DNA of 64,000 nt from Thalassobacillus devorans (lineage in GTDB: Bacteria > Bacillota > Bacilli > Bacillales > Halobacillaceae): assembly GCF_011761345.1 (NCBI RefSeq), contig NZ_JAASRY010000004.1, forward strand, positions 186,001 through 250,000. The letters run 5' to 3'. Positions within the stretch are counted from its first letter, which is position 1, and every line of letters begins with the position of its first letter. Shown in pieces: positions 19,430 to 30,347 of this stretch. Below the pieces are notes generated by a model. The model made no database searches. It was not told where the DNA came from and saw only the letters and a list, made by a program, of their open reading frames with translations. Position numbers and translations under genes: made by a program.

Positions 19430-21631
19430 TTATTGCATCATTCTTCTTACTGTATATACTTCAGGAATTTGTTTGATTCGATCGACAATTTTCCTTAAAT
19501 GATTAATATTTTGAATTAATATCGTGATGTTAATAGTAGCCATTTTATTCCTGTCAGATTTACCGGATACGGCTGTTATATTTGTTTTCGTTTCGTTGAC
19601 AGCCTGCAATACTTCGTTCACTAAACCACGACGATCATAACCTGATATTTCTAAGTCGACATGGTATTGCTTGGAGTCGGATCCGCTTCCTTCCCACTCG
19701 ACTGGCAGCAGACGACTTTGAGCATCTTCTGTGTGGACGTTAGGGCAGTCCGAACGGTGAACCGATACACCTCGGCCTTTCGTAATATAGCCAACGATAT
19801 CGTCTCCTGGAACAGGGTTACAGCATTTTGACAAACGCACCAGTAGATTGTCGACACCCTTTACCCTTACCCCGGAATCCCGTTTATTGGAAGGTTTAGA
19901 TTTAACTTCATTTTTCACTTCTTCTAATGTTTCTTCGAGGTTTTGTTCTTGTTCTTTTTGCTTTCTTAATTTTTCTGTCAGCCTGGTAGCAATCTGGGCA
20001 GCAGTTATCCCTTGATAGCCTACCGCCGCAAACATATCATCTTCATTACTGAAATTGAACTTTTCCGCCACACGATCGAGATTTTCCTGGGTAAGTACTT
20101 CTTTCGGTACTAAATCCAAATTTTTTATTTCTTTTTCTACAAGTTCTTTGCCTTTCAGGATATTCTCATCACGTCGTTGTTTCTTGAAGAATTGCTTTAT
20201 CTTACTTTTGGCTTGCGATGTTTGGGCTAGTTTTATCCAGTCTTTAGATGGTCCATAAGAATGTTTGGAAGTCATCATTTCTACGATGTCTCCCGTTTTC
20301 AATTCATAGTCCAGCGGCTCCATCTTCCCATTGATCTTCGCACCGATAGTATGGTTTCCAACTTCCGTATGGATGCGATAAGCAAAATCAACAGGTACAG
20401 ATCCGGATGGAAGTTCTATAACATCTCCTTTTGGAGTAAATACATAAACCATATCAGAGAATAAATCTACCTTTAATGATTCCATAAATTCCTCGGCATC
20501 ATGGGTTTCATTCTGCCATTCCAGTATTTCGCGGAACCAGGTTAATTTCTCTTCAAATGATTGTTTTGTTTGATTGAATTGGCCGCCTTCTTTATAGGCC
20601 CAGTGAGCTGCAATCCCAAATTCAGCTATTTCATGCATTTCCTGCGTCCGAATTTGTACCTCGAGTGGGTCCCCTTTAGGTCCAATAACAGTAGTATGAA
20701 GGGATTGATAAAGGTTCGGCTTCGGCATGGCAATATAGTCTTTGAACCGACCAGGCATTGGTTTCCAGCAAGTATGGATGATACCAAGTACCGCATAACA
20801 GTCTTTAATACTATTGACAATTACCCGTACAGCCAGAAGATCATATATTTCATTAAATTGTTTATTTTGCAATACCATTTTCCTATATATACTGTACAGG
20901 TGTTTAGGCCGCCCGGAAATGTCCGCTTTGATATTAACCTCTTGCAATCTATCTTCTATTTCTTTCATGACATCTTCTATATAAAATTCGCGTTCATTAC
21001 GCTTTTGTTTCATTAAATGTACAATACGATAATACTGCTGAGGGTTTAAGTAACGCAAAGCCGTATCCTCAAGCTCCCATTTTATGGTGGATATACCCAG
21101 ACGGTGAGCTAATGGGGCAAAAATCTCAAGCGTTTCATTGGATATCCGCCGCTGCTTCTCCGGCGGTAAGTGCTTTAAGGTTCTCATATTATGAAGTCGA
21201 TCCGCCAGCTTAATCAGAATTACCCGGATATCCTTTGCCATCGCGACAAACATTTTCCGATGATTTTCAGCTTGTTGTGCTTCTTTTGACTTATATTTAA
21301 TTTTTCCAAGCTTTGTCACCCCATCAACAAGCATGGCTACTTCTTTGTTGAAGGTTTCCTCAATTTCTTCAATAGACACTTCTGTGTCTTCTACGACATC
21401 ATGAAGAAAACCTCCTGCAATGGTTTCCGGATCCATCTCCAAATTGACAAGAATACCGGCAACCTGGATAGGGTGAATAATATATGGTTCTCCCGACTTA
21501 CGAAATTGATCCTTATGTGCCTGCTCTGCAAATTCATAAGCGCGTCGAATAAAACCGGCATCTTCATCCGTCAAATACCGGCTCGCTTCTTCAATCACTT
21601 CTTCTGCGCTCAAAATTTTGTCTTTCGACAT
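19430..21631 (-). CDS. relA: Bifunctional (p)ppGpp synthetase/hydrolase Rel
   Basis: Makes and degrades the stringent-response alarmone (p)ppGpp at the ribosome. It has 733 residues with domains in order: HD hydrolase (about 45-200, with the catalytic HD in [12 protein letters not shown]), synthetase (about 230-345, [11 protein letters not shown] and [10 protein letters not shown]), TGS (about 390-450, [12 protein letters not shown]), the helical/zinc-finger region ([14 protein letters not shown]), and a C-terminal ACT domain (about 660-733). Hydrolase residues are intact, so it should be the bifunctional long Rel rather than a synthetase-only RelA. It is followed by dtd. Confidence 0.97.
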   Translation of the reverse strand: MSKDKILSAEEVIEEASRYLTDEDAGFIRRAYEFAEQAHKDQFRKSGEPYIIHPIQVAGILVNLEMDPETIAGGFLHDVVEDTEVSIEEIEETFNKEVAMLVDGVTKLGKIKYKSKEAQQAENHRKMFVAMAKDIRVILIKLADRLHNMRTLKHLPPEKQRRISNETLEIFAPLAHRLGISTIKWELEDTALRYLNPQQYYRIVHLMKQKRNEREFYIEDVMKEIEDRLQEVNIKADISGRPKHLYSIYRKMVLQNKQFNEIYDLLAVRVIVNSIKDCYAVLGIIHTCWKPMPGRFKDYIAMPKPNLYQSLHTTVIGPKGDPLEVQIRTQEMHEIAEFGIAAHWAYKEGGQFNQTKQSFEEKLTWFREILEWQNETHDAEEFMESLKVDLFSDMVYVFTPKGDVIELPSGSVPVDFAYRIHTEVGNHTIGAKINGKMEPLDYELKTGDIVEMMTSKHSYGPSKDWIKLAQTSQAKSKIKQFFKKQRRDENILKGKELVEKEIKNLDLVPKEVLTQENLDRVAEKFNFSNEDDMFAAVGYQGITAAQIATRLTEKLRKQKEQEQNLEETLEEVKNEVKSKPSNKRDSGVRVKGVDNLLVRLSKCCNPVPGDDIVGYITKGRGVSVHRSDCPNVHTEDAQSRLLPVEWEGSGSDSKQYHVDLEISGYDRRGLVNEVLQAVNETKTNITAVSGKSDRNKMATINITILIQNINHLRKIVDRIKQIPEVYTVRRMMQ

Positions 21632-21740
21632 CTAATCACCTTAGTTTCTATACATACTTGTTAAAAATTTAAACGTAGTTTTATCTCATTATCAAAAAAA
21701 GAGGGGAAAATGTAAAGAAAAAAGTTTAATTATAAACAAA

Positions 21741-21762
21741 GAGCACCCTTAGGAGGGCACTC
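21741..21762 (-). terminator. Probable terminator after apt
   Basis: The minus strand GAGTGCCC / GGGTGCTC stem with two G-T wobbles sits just after the apt stop and is followed by a T-rich stretch (TTTGTTTATAATT). It separates recJ-apt from relA. Confidence 0.55.
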
Positions 21763-21770
21763 CATTATCT

Positions 21771-22283
21771 TTAGTATTGCATCAATGTTAAGACATCATG
21801 TCCTTCAAGCTTTTCTCTTCCATGTAGATAGGTTAATTCAATTAGAAAAGCGCAGCCGGCTACAACACCGCCAAGTTCTTCAACGAGTTTGATTGTTGCT
21901 TCGATCGTTCCACCAGTAGCTAATAAATCGTCGGTGATCAGCACTCTCTGACCTGGCTTTATTGCATCCTTATGGATAGTAAGGACATTTGTTCCATATT
22001 CTAAACCATAATCGACTTTAATTGTTTCCCGCGGAAGTTTCCCTTCTTTCCGCACAGGGGCAAAGCCTACTTCGAGCGCGTAAGAAACCGGGCAGCCAAC
22101 GATAAATCCACGAGCTTCTGGTCCTACAATCAAATCAATATCTAAGGATTTGGCATATTCCACAATATCATCGATGGCAGACTTAAAGGCCTTTCCATTA
22201 TCCATCAATGGGGTGATATCCTTAAAACGGACACCCTTTTTTGGCCAATCTTCTACAATAGCAATATGTTGTTTATAATCCAT
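21771..22283 (-). CDS. apt: Adenine phosphoribosyltransferase
   Basis: Purine-salvage enzyme of 170 residues converting adenine and PRPP to AMP. The PRPP-binding motif [13 protein letters not shown] lies at about 114-126. The N-terminal segment [20 protein letters not shown] is typical of Apt. Its start overlaps the recJ stop by 11 nt, so the two are translationally linked. The recJ-apt-relA order is the common Bacillus arrangement. Confidence 0.97.
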   Translation of the reverse strand: MDYKQHIAIVEDWPKKGVRFKDITPLMDNGKAFKSAIDDIVEYAKSLDIDLIVGPEARGFIVGCPVSYALEVGFAPVRKEGKLPRETIKVDYGLEYGTNVLTIHKDAIKPGQRVLITDDLLATGGTIEATIKLVEELGGVVAGCAFLIELTYLHGREKLEGHDVLTLMQY

Positions 22284-24615
22284 ATGTTACTTCCTCCTTA
22301 ACGGCCAAGTCCACTTGCTCCATATATTGATCGAACCAGGATTTCAGTTCTTGATAATTGGAATAATAAAGTTTCTTTTCGACTTGTAATTTCCGTTGTT
22401 TTAACTGATAAGTATCCGAATCATTTAAATCCTTCTTAGACGGGGAAGGATGGAGTGAAATCAGTCCATTCTCTATTCTAACAAAATCCAACTCAAAAAA
22501 CACCTGGGAGATAAATTCCAATGTATCTTTGCTCCATCCTTTATAGGAAGCAAGCTTGGAGGCATCCCTGGACAACTCGAAAGTCTTATGTTTCATGAGC
22601 ATACCATAAAACCACTTAAAGTCTTCCCGCGTAGGAAGCTTTTCAAAAAAAGCACTGTCGTCTAGCCGATAGCAGGCATATATCTTCTCAGGCTGAACCT
22701 TTCGTATGATTTCAGCTAAATCGTCTAATCGAGCAGGCAGATCCAATACAACAAGACCTGAAAGGTTTCTATCTTTTTCATTCATAATCGTATGTTTATC
22801 CAGCACATCCATCCCAAATGGCGTAGAATCCGCCCCTTCAAACGTAAGAGCTGCGTGGTTATTCAAGTTGCTGCCTGCCAGCTTCTTCTCCAAATATTTA
22901 GATCCCCGGTAGTCAAATAACTGCCATTCAGCAATACGGATATCCTTAATCATAATCTGAAGTTTTTTTCTGCCATTCCATTCATTGATGCCCAATTCAC
23001 CAATTGCTTCCACCTTGGAAGAAGGAGAGATATCTCTATACAATTCTCCCATTCCAAAAGCGATTCCATCCAGTTGCGTCCCTGACTTATTAAATTGAAA
23101 TTTCAAGTGGTTTTGCTTGCTGCCAATTTGCCTAATCTCTTTGGGAGCATGTTCAATATGGAAAATAGGCTTAGGGTTACCCATCCCGAAAGGACTCAGT
23201 TTATCTATTTCTTCCAGTTGTTTTAAGGAAAGCATTTCAATATCAATCGTATTTTCAATATCGATACTCTGAGTAAAATCATCTGGTGTCAATTGTTCCG
23301 CAGCTAATCGATTTAATTCCCGGCGAAGTTCATTGATATTTTCAATTTTCAATGTCATCCCGGCAGCCTGGGCATGTCCACCAAAATGTTTGAAAATGCC
23401 ACGGATCTTCATACAATTAACAAAGAGGTCAAAAGCATCGATACTCCTTGCTGAACCCTTTGCTTCTCCCGTCTCCTCATCAATCCCTAATACAATAGCC
23501 GGACGGTCGAAACGTCCGACCAAACGGGAAGCTACAATCCCAAGTACGCCTGGATTCCAGCCAGGTTTGGCTACTACAATGACAGAATCGTTTTCCCCTG
23601 ATTCATCTGCCTCGAGGATCTTTTCAGCTTCCTCTGCGATATCTGAAACTATTTTCTGACGCTCTTTATTCAATTGATCGATCAGTTTAGCCAATCCTTC
23701 TGCTTCTTCAGGCTCTCTGGTCAGTAGCAAATCTACCGCAGGTGAAGCATCCTGGAGACGTCCGACAGCATTAATTCTGGGACCTACCTGGAAGCCGATG
23801 GTTTCTTCATTGCAGTCCCCGTCTATACCGCAAATTTTTTTCAATGCCTGGATACCAGGACGCGGTGATTGGGAAATAGCCTTCAAGCCGAAGGAAGCTA
23901 GCACGCGATTTTCGTCTTTTAAGGGTACTAGATCAGCAATAGTGCCAATTACCACAAGATCCAGGAACTCTTTCGGAAATCTGCCCAGCAACGCCTGAGC
24001 AAATTTAAAAGCTACCCCTACCCCAGCTAATTCTTGAAAGGGATAAGAAGCTGATGCCTTAGGGTGAATAATGGCATAAGCAGCCGGCAGTTCCTCCTGG
24101 ACTTCGTGATGGTCGGTGATAATAAGATCCATCCCAAGCTCTTTTGCTACCTCTGCTTCATGGACTGCCGCTATTCCGGTATCCACCGTTATAATGACGT
24201 CAATACCATTTTCCTTTGCTTTCCGGAAGGCTTCTTCATTCGGACCATACCCCTCCGTAAATCGATTTGGTATATAAAAGTCACAGTCAGCGCCAGCTTC
24301 ACGCAACGCTTCCACCATAACAGAAGTAGCACTAACCCCATCTGCATCATAATCTCCAAATACTAAAATATTTTCTTCTTTTTTAATCGCCTGTCTTACA
24401 CGTTCCACACTTTCTTTCATACCCTCCATTAAAAAAGGGTCATGCAAATGATCCAGAGAAGGAAACAAAAACCGCTCAGCGCTCTCACTATCCGTAATAT
24501 TTCTTCTCCATAATAACTTGCTTGTTAGTGGTGATAAATCTATATCATCAAAAAAGAAATCATGCTGCATTTCATCGTTATATGTAAAATTCCATTTCAG
24601 TTTACTTTTAAGCAT
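22273..24615 (-). CDS. recJ: Single-stranded-DNA-specific exonuclease RecJ
   Basis: 5'-3' ssDNA exonuclease of 780 residues used in recombination and mismatch/base-excision repair. DHH-family metal motifs are present: [12 protein letters not shown] near 80, TVDTGIAA near 140, the DHH triad in ITDHHEVQ, and the DHHA1 region [11 protein letters not shown] near 410. An OB-fold follows ([19 protein letters not shown]). The last about 220 residues form the Firmicute-specific C-terminal domain, explaining the length above E. coli RecJ (577). Transcription should start at the promoter at 24637-24665. Confidence 0.96.
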   Translation of the reverse strand: MLKSKLKWNFTYNDEMQHDFFFDDIDLSPLTSKLLWRRNITDSESAERFLFPSLDHLHDPFLMEGMKESVERVRQAIKKEENILVFGDYDADGVSATSVMVEALREAGADCDFYIPNRFTEGYGPNEEAFRKAKENGIDVIITVDTGIAAVHEAEVAKELGMDLIITDHHEVQEELPAAYAIIHPKASASYPFQELAGVGVAFKFAQALLGRFPKEFLDLVVIGTIADLVPLKDENRVLASFGLKAISQSPRPGIQALKKICGIDGDCNEETIGFQVGPRINAVGRLQDASPAVDLLLTREPEEAEGLAKLIDQLNKERQKIVSDIAEEAEKILEADESGENDSVIVVAKPGWNPGVLGIVASRLVGRFDRPAIVLGIDEETGEAKGSARSIDAFDLFVNCMKIRGIFKHFGGHAQAAGMTLKIENINELRRELNRLAAEQLTPDDFTQSIDIENTIDIEMLSLKQLEEIDKLSPFGMGNPKPIFHIEHAPKEIRQIGSKQNHLKFQFNKSGTQLDGIAFGMGELYRDISPSSKVEAIGELGINEWNGRKKLQIMIKDIRIAEWQLFDYRGSKYLEKKLAGSNLNNHAALTFEGADSTPFGMDVLDKHTIMNEKDRNLSGLVVLDLPARLDDLAEIIRKVQPEKIYACYRLDDSAFFEKLPTREDFKWFYGMLMKHKTFELSRDASKLASYKGWSKDTLEFISQVFFELDFVRIENGLISLHPSPSKKDLNDSDTYQLKQRKLQVEKKLYYSNYQELKSWFDQYMEQVDLAVKEEVTYGL

Positions 24616-24636
24616 ACGTTCACCCCTGACCCACTC

Positions 24637-24665
24637 ATTATACTAGAGGGATTCAGGGGTAGCAA
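24637..24665 (-). promoter_or_regulatory. Promoter of recJ-apt
   Basis: TTGCTA (24660-24665), 17-nt spacer, TATAAT (24637-24642) on the minus strand. It is embedded in an inverted repeat (ACCCCTGA ... TCAGGGGT) in the 63-bp gap between lapA-like and recJ; that dyad could be a terminator for the upstream gene or an operator. Confidence 0.68.
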
Positions 24666-24678
24666 ATAGATGAAAGTA

Positions 24679-25020
24679 CTATTTTTTTGACTTATGTTTT
24701 GTAACTTCAGTAGCAGTCGAACGTTGCTTACCATGTTTACTGTTATGGGAGTGGAGCTCAGACCTCCCGGCAGGTGTCTGCCCTTTAGTGCTGCTACGCA
24801 GTTTTTTAACTTCTCGCTGCAGTTGATAAAATCGTACTGAACCAGCTGCCGCTGTAACAATGCCCCCTAATAGTGCCGAAATAAGAATAACCAGTATCAA
24901 GGGCCACTCTGCTGTGCCAAACATAAAGTTGACCTCCACAGGTTCCACATTGATTACAGCAAATATAGCAATCAATAACGCAAATATAAGTGCTAATATC
25001 CAATAATATTGACCTTTCAT
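24679..25020 (-). CDS. LapA-domain membrane protein (YrvD-like)
   Basis: Small membrane protein of 113 residues with two hydrophobic spans (about 7-28 and 42-64) separated by the short segment NVEPVEVNFMFG, the hallmark of the LapA/DUF1049 fold. A basic cytoplasmic tail follows (QREVKKLRSSTKG and later Ser/Lys-rich). In E. coli LapA assists lipopolysaccharide assembly, but Gram-positive members have no known function. It sits between secDF and recJ as in B. subtilis. Confidence 0.82.
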   Translation of the reverse strand: MKGQYYWILALIFALLIAIFAVINVEPVEVNFMFGTAEWPLILVILISALLGGIVTAAAGSVRFYQLQREVKKLRSSTKGQTPAGRSELHSHNSKHGKQRSTATEVTKHKSKK

Positions 25021-25105
25021 TCTATTCCTCCTTCCTCATTTACTAACTTTTTTATTATAGTATATTTATTACCTTTATCCTTATCTAACAAACGTCCTCA
25101 AAAGA

Positions 25106-25135
25106 AAAACCTGCTTCCTGGGAAGAAGCAGGTTT
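25106..25135 (-). terminator. Terminator after secDF
   Basis: On the minus strand AAACCTGCTTC / GAAGCAGGTTT with a 7-nt loop is followed by a T-rich run (TTTTTCTTTT). Confidence 0.82.
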
Positions 25136-25149
25136 GTGAGCTGGCCTTA

Positions 25150-27426
25150 TTATACTTGTGGCCCTCCTGTATTTTTCTTTTTCACAAAGCTTAGTGGCTT
25201 TTCTTTTATATTCCTTCCTCTAAGCACCAGCCATAATTGGGCTGCAATGAATAGAGAAGAGTAAGTTCCGGCAATCAGGCCTACCACCAGCGCGAAAGAG
25301 AAATTGGTAATCGAAGAAGCGCCGAATATCAGAAGCATTACAGCTGCAAAAACAACAGTGATGACAGTATTGATACTTCTAGCCATGGTTTGCATTAAAC
25401 TCTTATTAACGATTTTAGCCAACTGTGCGAATGACTTGACTCGTTTTTCCCGTTTTACATTTTCTCGGATCCGGTCAAAAGTGACAATCGTGTCGTTGAC
25501 CGAATAACCGACAATGGTCAAGATGGCCGCTATGATGGTTATATCGAATTCTAACCTTGTCAAACTGAATAGTGCCAAGATGAAAAACGCGTCATGAAGC
25601 AGTGCGATAATAGCAGTCAAGGCAAAATAGATTTCAAACCGGATAGTGACGTAGATGATGATCCCTATGGAAGCATACAACACGGCAAGGGCAGCGTTTT
25701 TCGCAAGCTCTTGGCCAATGATTGGAGAAACCGTGCTTACGTTCGGTTCACTTCCATATTGATCATCATAATAAGCCTTGATTTCGGCGATTTTTTCCTG
25801 TCCTAGTACGCTATCAAAGCGAACATCGGCTATCTCACTATCATCTCCGGAGAGGACCACCTTTTTGGGTGATACATTGAACTCCTGTTCAAAAGTTTCT
25901 TCCACTTGTTCTGCTGTAATATCTCCATCAGATAAAATCGATACACGAGACCCACTCGTGAAGTCAATTCCCAGATTCAATCGCATAACTGCAAGCGCTA
26001 GAATCCCGGCAACCATCAAAATTAGCGAAAGGGTGAAGAAACGTTTTCTCAAGCCCGCAAAATCTATTTTCCGGTTGAAGAATGTAGCTTCTACTTCTTC
26101 CCCATCTTCAATATTTACAATCTCTTCCCTTTTCACTCCAAACCAGCCCGGCCGTTTATTCAGGAATCGGCTCTTCACCCAAAGTCCTAAGAATAGACGG
26201 CTGCCGTAGACGGCTGTTATGAAGCTAACGAGAATACTGACAATCAACATGGTGGCAAAGCCTTTAACCGAACTTGTCCCAAATGTAAACAAGACAATCG
26301 CTGCAATCATTGTCGTTATATTCGCATCAAATATGGTTGATAAAGAATGTTGGTTTCCAGACCGGAAAGCAGCGAGCACCGACTTTCCAGATTTTAATTC
26401 TTCTTTAATACGTTCATAGGTAATAATGTTGGCATCAACCGCCATCCCGACTCCCAGGATCAAGGCCGCTATACCTGGCAGTGTCAATACGCCATTCATC
26501 CATTCGAATATGAGTAGAATCAAATAGATATAAACACTCAAGGTTACCGTAGCGATGACACCTGGAAAACGGTAATAGAACATCATATATAAAAAGATGA
26601 TCCCAATCCCGATAAAACCAGCATAAATCGTTTTGCTCATCGCCTGCTCCCCAAATTGAGCGCCGACGGAAGTGGAATACATTTCCTCAAGGTCAGCAGG
26701 AAGGGAACCGGCATTAAGAATATCTGCCAGACGTTTTGCTTCTTCCACGGTAAAATCTCCGGTTATTTGGATATTCTTACTGCGAATTGGGCCATTTGAA
26801 AAACCGGGAGCAGATATATATTTTGGATCCTCTTTTCCATACTCTTCACCAAAAGATGTTTCTTCATCAAAGTCCATCCATATGACCATAACATCATCCG
26901 GGTATGGAGTATTTGGATCTTCCGGTATGCTGCTTATTTCTTTGGAAACTTCGTAAAACTTACTCGGGTCCTTCACTTGCAATGTAACAATCGGTGAATT
27001 CGTTTCTGAATAGGATTGGGAAGCACTGCCTTCCACTAAATCCGAACCATTCATATATTCATTGTCTTCAGCATCACGAAAAGATAAGTGGGCAGTAGTG
27101 GACAACAGTTCACGTGCCTGCGTCTGATCATCTACCCCAGCCAGCTGTACCCGGATACGATTGGGCTCTTCAATATCAATATTCGTTTCACTAATCCCCA
27201 GTACATTGACACGTTCTTCCAGTGAACGAGCCGTAACTTCAAGCACTTTTTCATTTACTTCCTGATTCTCATCTAAGGGTTTTACTTCATAAAGTATTTC
27301 AAACCCGCCTTGCAAATCTAACCCAAGCTTGATGTCTTTTGTAACTCCAGTAATAGTGGTGCCAATTGTTCCTGCCAATATCAATACAACAAGAAAAAAG
27401 GCTATGATTCTGCCCCTTTTAACCAT
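25150..27426 (-). CDS. secDF: Fused protein-export membrane protein SecDF
   Basis: Proton-driven accessory subunit of the Sec translocon that pulls secreted proteins across the membrane. It has 758 residues, a natural SecD-SecF fusion as in Bacillus. The SecD half (1 to about 430) begins with a membrane span and DIKLGLDLQGGFEILYEV, then the large extracellular P1 domain, then five spans including GVGMAVDANIITYERIKEE. The SecF half (about 455-758) repeats the plan with LGIDFTSGS and GYSVNDTIVTFDRIREN. Twelve spans are expected. It has its own promoter and a 170-nt leader. Confidence 0.97.
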   Translation of the reverse strand: MVKRGRIIAFFLVVLILAGTIGTTITGVTKDIKLGLDLQGGFEILYEVKPLDENQEVNEKVLEVTARSLEERVNVLGISETNIDIEEPNRIRVQLAGVDDQTQARELLSTTAHLSFRDAEDNEYMNGSDLVEGSASQSYSETNSPIVTLQVKDPSKFYEVSKEISSIPEDPNTPYPDDVMVIWMDFDEETSFGEEYGKEDPKYISAPGFSNGPIRSKNIQITGDFTVEEAKRLADILNAGSLPADLEEMYSTSVGAQFGEQAMSKTIYAGFIGIGIIFLYMMFYYRFPGVIATVTLSVYIYLILLIFEWMNGVLTLPGIAALILGVGMAVDANIITYERIKEELKSGKSVLAAFRSGNQHSLSTIFDANITTMIAAIVLFTFGTSSVKGFATMLIVSILVSFITAVYGSRLFLGLWVKSRFLNKRPGWFGVKREEIVNIEDGEEVEATFFNRKIDFAGLRKRFFTLSLILMVAGILALAVMRLNLGIDFTSGSRVSILSDGDITAEQVEETFEQEFNVSPKKVVLSGDDSEIADVRFDSVLGQEKIAEIKAYYDDQYGSEPNVSTVSPIIGQELAKNAALAVLYASIGIIIYVTIRFEIYFALTAIIALLHDAFFILALFSLTRLEFDITIIAAILTIVGYSVNDTIVTFDRIRENVKREKRVKSFAQLAKIVNKSLMQTMARSINTVITVVFAAVMLLIFGASSITNFSFALVVGLIAGTYSSLFIAAQLWLVLRGRNIKEKPLSFVKKKNTGGPQV

Positions 27427-27489
27427 TTAAGTTGTTCCTCCTTTAATCACTGCACGCACGAGCATCTTTATGTAATAAAACGTAAATAG

Positions 27490-27554
27490 GGTACCAGGGC
27501 AGGCTGTTATTTATCATAAGCTGTCGAGTTGGTTGTCAAGCCTATCCTCGTACC
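27490..27554 (-). other. Bulged hairpin in the secDF leader
   Basis: On the minus strand GGTACGAGGATAGGC pairs with GCCTGCCCTGGTACC (5, 3 and 4 bp blocks separated by small symmetric mismatches) around a 35-nt loop. The loop includes a second TTGACA-17-TGATAA promoter-like pair (27511-27539). It could be a leader structure or an operator; no known riboswitch class is recognised. Confidence 0.4.
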
Positions 27555-27596
27555 ATACACATTTCATATGAATTACTGAATTTTTCCAATAAAACT

Positions 27597-27626
27597 ATTA
27601 TAGAAACCTTTCTTACTAACTGTCAA
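27597..27626 (-). promoter_or_regulatory. Promoter of secDF
   Basis: TTGACA (27621-27626), 18-nt spacer, TATAAT (27597-27602) on the minus strand, directly after the comN stop codon; predicted leader about 165 nt. Confidence 0.78.
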
Positions 27627-27639
27627 TATAAGCTCAAGC

Positions 27640-27948
27640 TTATTCTACAGAAACTACAGGTTCATTTTCTCCCGAGATTTTGGCAATTGAATTTGCCAGA
27701 TCTTCTCCACGATGAGCTTCCACAGTCAGGTAACTTATGTAAAGAGCAGTATTTAAATGAAAAATGTCCTGAACCATCTCATATAAATGTTTATCCGGAT
27801 TCCCTTTCCATACTTTGGATATTAAACAATTCCATATATCATCCGGGATAGAGTCTGGATAGCCCATCAATCGAAATTCTTCAGCCTTACTCCTCAAAGC
27901 AGGATATACCTCCAGTTTCCACTGGTCGGCTGATTTTATGGTTTTCAT
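27640..27948 (-). CDS. comN: Post-transcriptional regulator ComN
   Basis: Small cytoplasmic protein of 102 residues (YrzD family). In B. subtilis ComN controls comE mRNA at the cell pole and so competence. The start at 27948 (MKTIKSADQWK) follows GGAGG at proper spacing; longer readings are not supported. The family core KAEEFRLMGYPDSIPDDIWN and the C-terminal helix are present. It lies between secDF and spoVB, the conserved place, and is divergent from spoVB. Confidence 0.88.
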   Translation of the reverse strand: MKTIKSADQWKLEVYPALRSKAEEFRLMGYPDSIPDDIWNCLISKVWKGNPDKHLYEMVQDIFHLNTALYISYLTVEAHRGEDLANSIAKISGENEPVVSVE

Positions 27949-28070
27949 CCTTTCGCCTCCTCCACGAGAAAGCCTGTCAGCCATATAAATAATGTCATGC
28001 TTGGCCACCTCTTTCGCATATACATTCATTGTATATGAATTTTATCACTTTGAGAAGGCAGGTCGTTATT

Positions 28071-29624
28071 ATGACCAAGCAAACATTTCTGCAGGGGACC
28101 CTGATTTTAATAGCAGCCGGGATGATCACCCGATTTTTAGGTTTTATCAACCGTATTGTCGTCGCCAGGGTGATGGGTGAGGAGGGGGTAGGTCTCTATA
28201 TGATGGCCCTCCCTACTTTGTTCCTTGCTATCACACTCACGCAGTTCGGTTTGCCGGTAGCCATTTCTAAGCGCGTAGCTGAGGCAGAAGCAGCTGGTGA
28301 CCTTAATCGTATTAAACGTATCTTAGTAGTTTCCCTTTCCATCACTGGAATTCTCAGCATCCTATTTACCACGTTAATGTTTCTGTTGGCCCCTTGGGTC
28401 GCCAATCATTTATTAACAGACTCGAGAACAGTCGTGCCATTACTTGTTATCAGTCCAATTGTTCCTATCATCGCAATATCATCTGTACTGCGAGGCTACT
28501 TTCAAGGCCGTCAGAATATGAAGCCGCAAGCATTTTCTATGGTGATTGAGCAAGTGGTACGAATTTTATCGGTCGCTTTCTTAACCAATCTCCTCCTCCC
28601 TTACGGTATTGAATATGCAGCGGCAGGGGCGATGGCTTCTGTAATTTTAGGTGAATTCGCCTCGTTACTCTTTATGTTGCGTATGTTCTCTATCAAAAAA
28701 AGATTCAGAGTACGCCGGCAATTCTTTGCTTATTTACAATCCGGAAGAAAGACAGTAAACGAATTACTTTCGATTGCTATCCCGACAACTGGGAGCAGGT
28801 TGATTGGCTCATTTTCTTTTTTTCTCGAACCTATCTTAGTCGCCCAGAGCCTGGCTTTAGCAGGCCTTCAGACAGCGGCAGCTACGAAACAATATGGTGA
28901 GCTGGCAGGATATATTCTCCCACTTTTAATGCTGCCAACCTTCATTACTCATTCTTTATCCGTAGCTTTAGTACCATCAATCAGTGAGGCTGGTGCTAAA
29001 AATGAAACGAAATTAATTCATTATCGGATTCATCAATCCATCCGGCTTTCATTTGCCTCCGGTGGCCTTGCCACAATACTGCTGACAAGTTTCGCTGCTA
29101 CGATTCTACAGTTAATGTATGGGACGAGCAATGCTGCCTATATGCTTGCATTAATGGCTCCCTTCTTTCTTTTGTTGTATATACAGGCGCCCCTGCAAGC
29201 CGCTTTACAGGCATTGGATTTAGCAAAGCCCGCAATGTGGAACAGTTTAATTGGTGCAGTAGTAAAATTCGGGGTTTTAGTAGGATTAGCGTCTCAGCCC
29301 GCTTTCGGTATTCGTGGGGTTGCAATTGCAATTGTCGTAGGAGTATTAGTGGTAACCTTCCTGCACCTGGGTGCACTCATGCAAGCTATTAATTTCAAAA
29401 TACCTTTCCTTGATCTGACAAAAATGGTTATCCTAATAAGTGTTACCTGGGTGATCGGCTCTCAGCTGAAATCTTTTTTAACCTATACTGTTGGAGAACT
29501 ATCGCAGTTCATCATTATCTGTTGTACCTTAACCATCCTATATATCATCCTATTATTCGTCCTGCGTTTCTTAACGAAGGATGAACTGAAACAGCTCCCT
29601 TACCTGAATAAACTGATCAAATAA
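28071..29624 (+). CDS. spoVB: Stage V sporulation protein B, MOP-superfamily flippase
   Basis: Integral membrane protein of 517 residues with about 14 hydrophobic spans, of the polysaccharide transporter (MurJ/Wzx-like) family. It is needed for spore cortex synthesis, presumably by flipping lipid-linked peptidoglycan precursor. The N-terminus MTKQTFLQGTLILIAAG and GEEGVGLYMM are strongly typical of SpoVB. The ATG at 28071 is chosen over 28029 because the family starts here. Expected to be sporulation-controlled; I did not find a convincing sigma-E promoter by eye. Confidence 0.96.
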   Translation: MTKQTFLQGTLILIAAGMITRFLGFINRIVVARVMGEEGVGLYMMALPTLFLAITLTQFGLPVAISKRVAEAEAAGDLNRIKRILVVSLSITGILSILFTTLMFLLAPWVANHLLTDSRTVVPLLVISPIVPIIAISSVLRGYFQGRQNMKPQAFSMVIEQVVRILSVAFLTNLLLPYGIEYAAAGAMASVILGEFASLLFMLRMFSIKKRFRVRRQFFAYLQSGRKTVNELLSIAIPTTGSRLIGSFSFFLEPILVAQSLALAGLQTAAATKQYGELAGYILPLLMLPTFITHSLSVALVPSISEAGAKNETKLIHYRIHQSIRLSFASGGLATILLTSFAATILQLMYGTSNAAYMLALMAPFFLLLYIQAPLQAALQALDLAKPAMWNSLIGAVVKFGVLVGLASQPAFGIRGVAIAIVVGVLVVTFLHLGALMQAINFKIPFLDLTKMVILISVTWVIGSQLKSFLTYTVGELSQFIIICCTLTILYIILLFVLRFLTKDELKQLPYLNKLIK

Positions 29625-29629
29625 CTGAC

Positions 29630-29664
29630 AGGCCCCTTCTAGCGAAAAGAAGGGGCTATTTTAT
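29630..29664 (+). terminator. Terminator after spoVB
   Basis: GGCCCCTTCT / AGAAGGGGCT with a 7-nt loop followed by ATTTTATTT on the plus strand. It may also serve the converging DUF421 gene. Confidence 0.75.
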
Positions 29665-29681
29665 TTGCAGTCTTCATATTG

Positions 29682-30347
29682 TTATTCATACTCATTCTTT
29701 TCGTCGATGAACAATTCTCCTTGCTCGTCGATTGAACATATAGATATGGATTCTTCTGATTCATATCCTCTCTTTTTCAGTTCATTTAGGAGCCAGCTCT
29801 TATTCTTTTTCACTCGCTTCAAGGAATCAAATTGGAACTTGCCATCGGCAATCAATATAGCGGAATAACCGGTTGAATGATCAGAAGAATTTTCATCTTT
29901 TTGTAATACGGACAGCTTACCATTTGGTTCGAGTATCGCATACTCTACATCCTGAATACTATAAATTTCTTTTTCTCTTAGCTGAACCAGTAAATCATTA
30001 AAATTATAGCGTTGCTTTTTCATTTCATATTCATCCACTTTACCATGCTTAATTATAATACAAGGAGTCCCATCAAACCATTCACGAAACCTTTGGCTTT
30101 TTAAAGATATGAAAGCGGTCAACCGCTGGATAGCTAGTAGTACAGCCATAGGCAGAATAGCGTGGTACAAAGATTTATCGGGCTCTTCAATTGAGAAGAC
30201 GGCTATTTCTGCCAGCATGACAAATACTACTAGATCCAGTACGCTCAATTCACCAATTTCCCTCTTACCCATCAACCGGAGAATTACTAAAATCAGCAAA
30301 TAAGTAAGCAGCGTGCGAAATAATATCGTCCCTATTTGTATATCCAC
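29682..30347 (-). CDS. DUF421/YetF-family membrane protein (YrbG-like)
   Basis: Protein of 221 residues with a GTG start preceded by AGGGGTGG. Three hydrophobic spans occupy the first about 85 residues (LLTYLLILVILRLMGKREIG is the family signature region). Two small soluble DUF421 subdomains follow, including CIIIKHGKVDEYEMKK and the DLLVQLREKEIYSIQDVEYAILEPNGKLSV motif region. The C-terminal about 70 residues are hydrophilic. Related YetF/YrbG proteins in B. subtilis have been linked to germination, but the role of this one is unknown. Confidence 0.85.
   Translation of the reverse strand: MDIQIGTILFRTLLTYLLILVILRLMGKREIGELSVLDLVVFVMLAEIAVFSIEEPDKSLYHAILPMAVLLAIQRLTAFISLKSQRFREWFDGTPCIIIKHGKVDEYEMKKQRYNFNDLLVQLREKEIYSIQDVEYAILEPNGKLSVLQKDENSSDHSTGYSAILIADGKFQFDSLKRVKKNKSWLLNELKKRGYESEESISICSIDEQGELFIDEKNEYE

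Noticed and set aside
20561-21016. 151-residue plus-strand frame opposite relA
   Set aside because: Antisense shadow of a strongly conserved gene; no ribosome site, no recognisable protein features.
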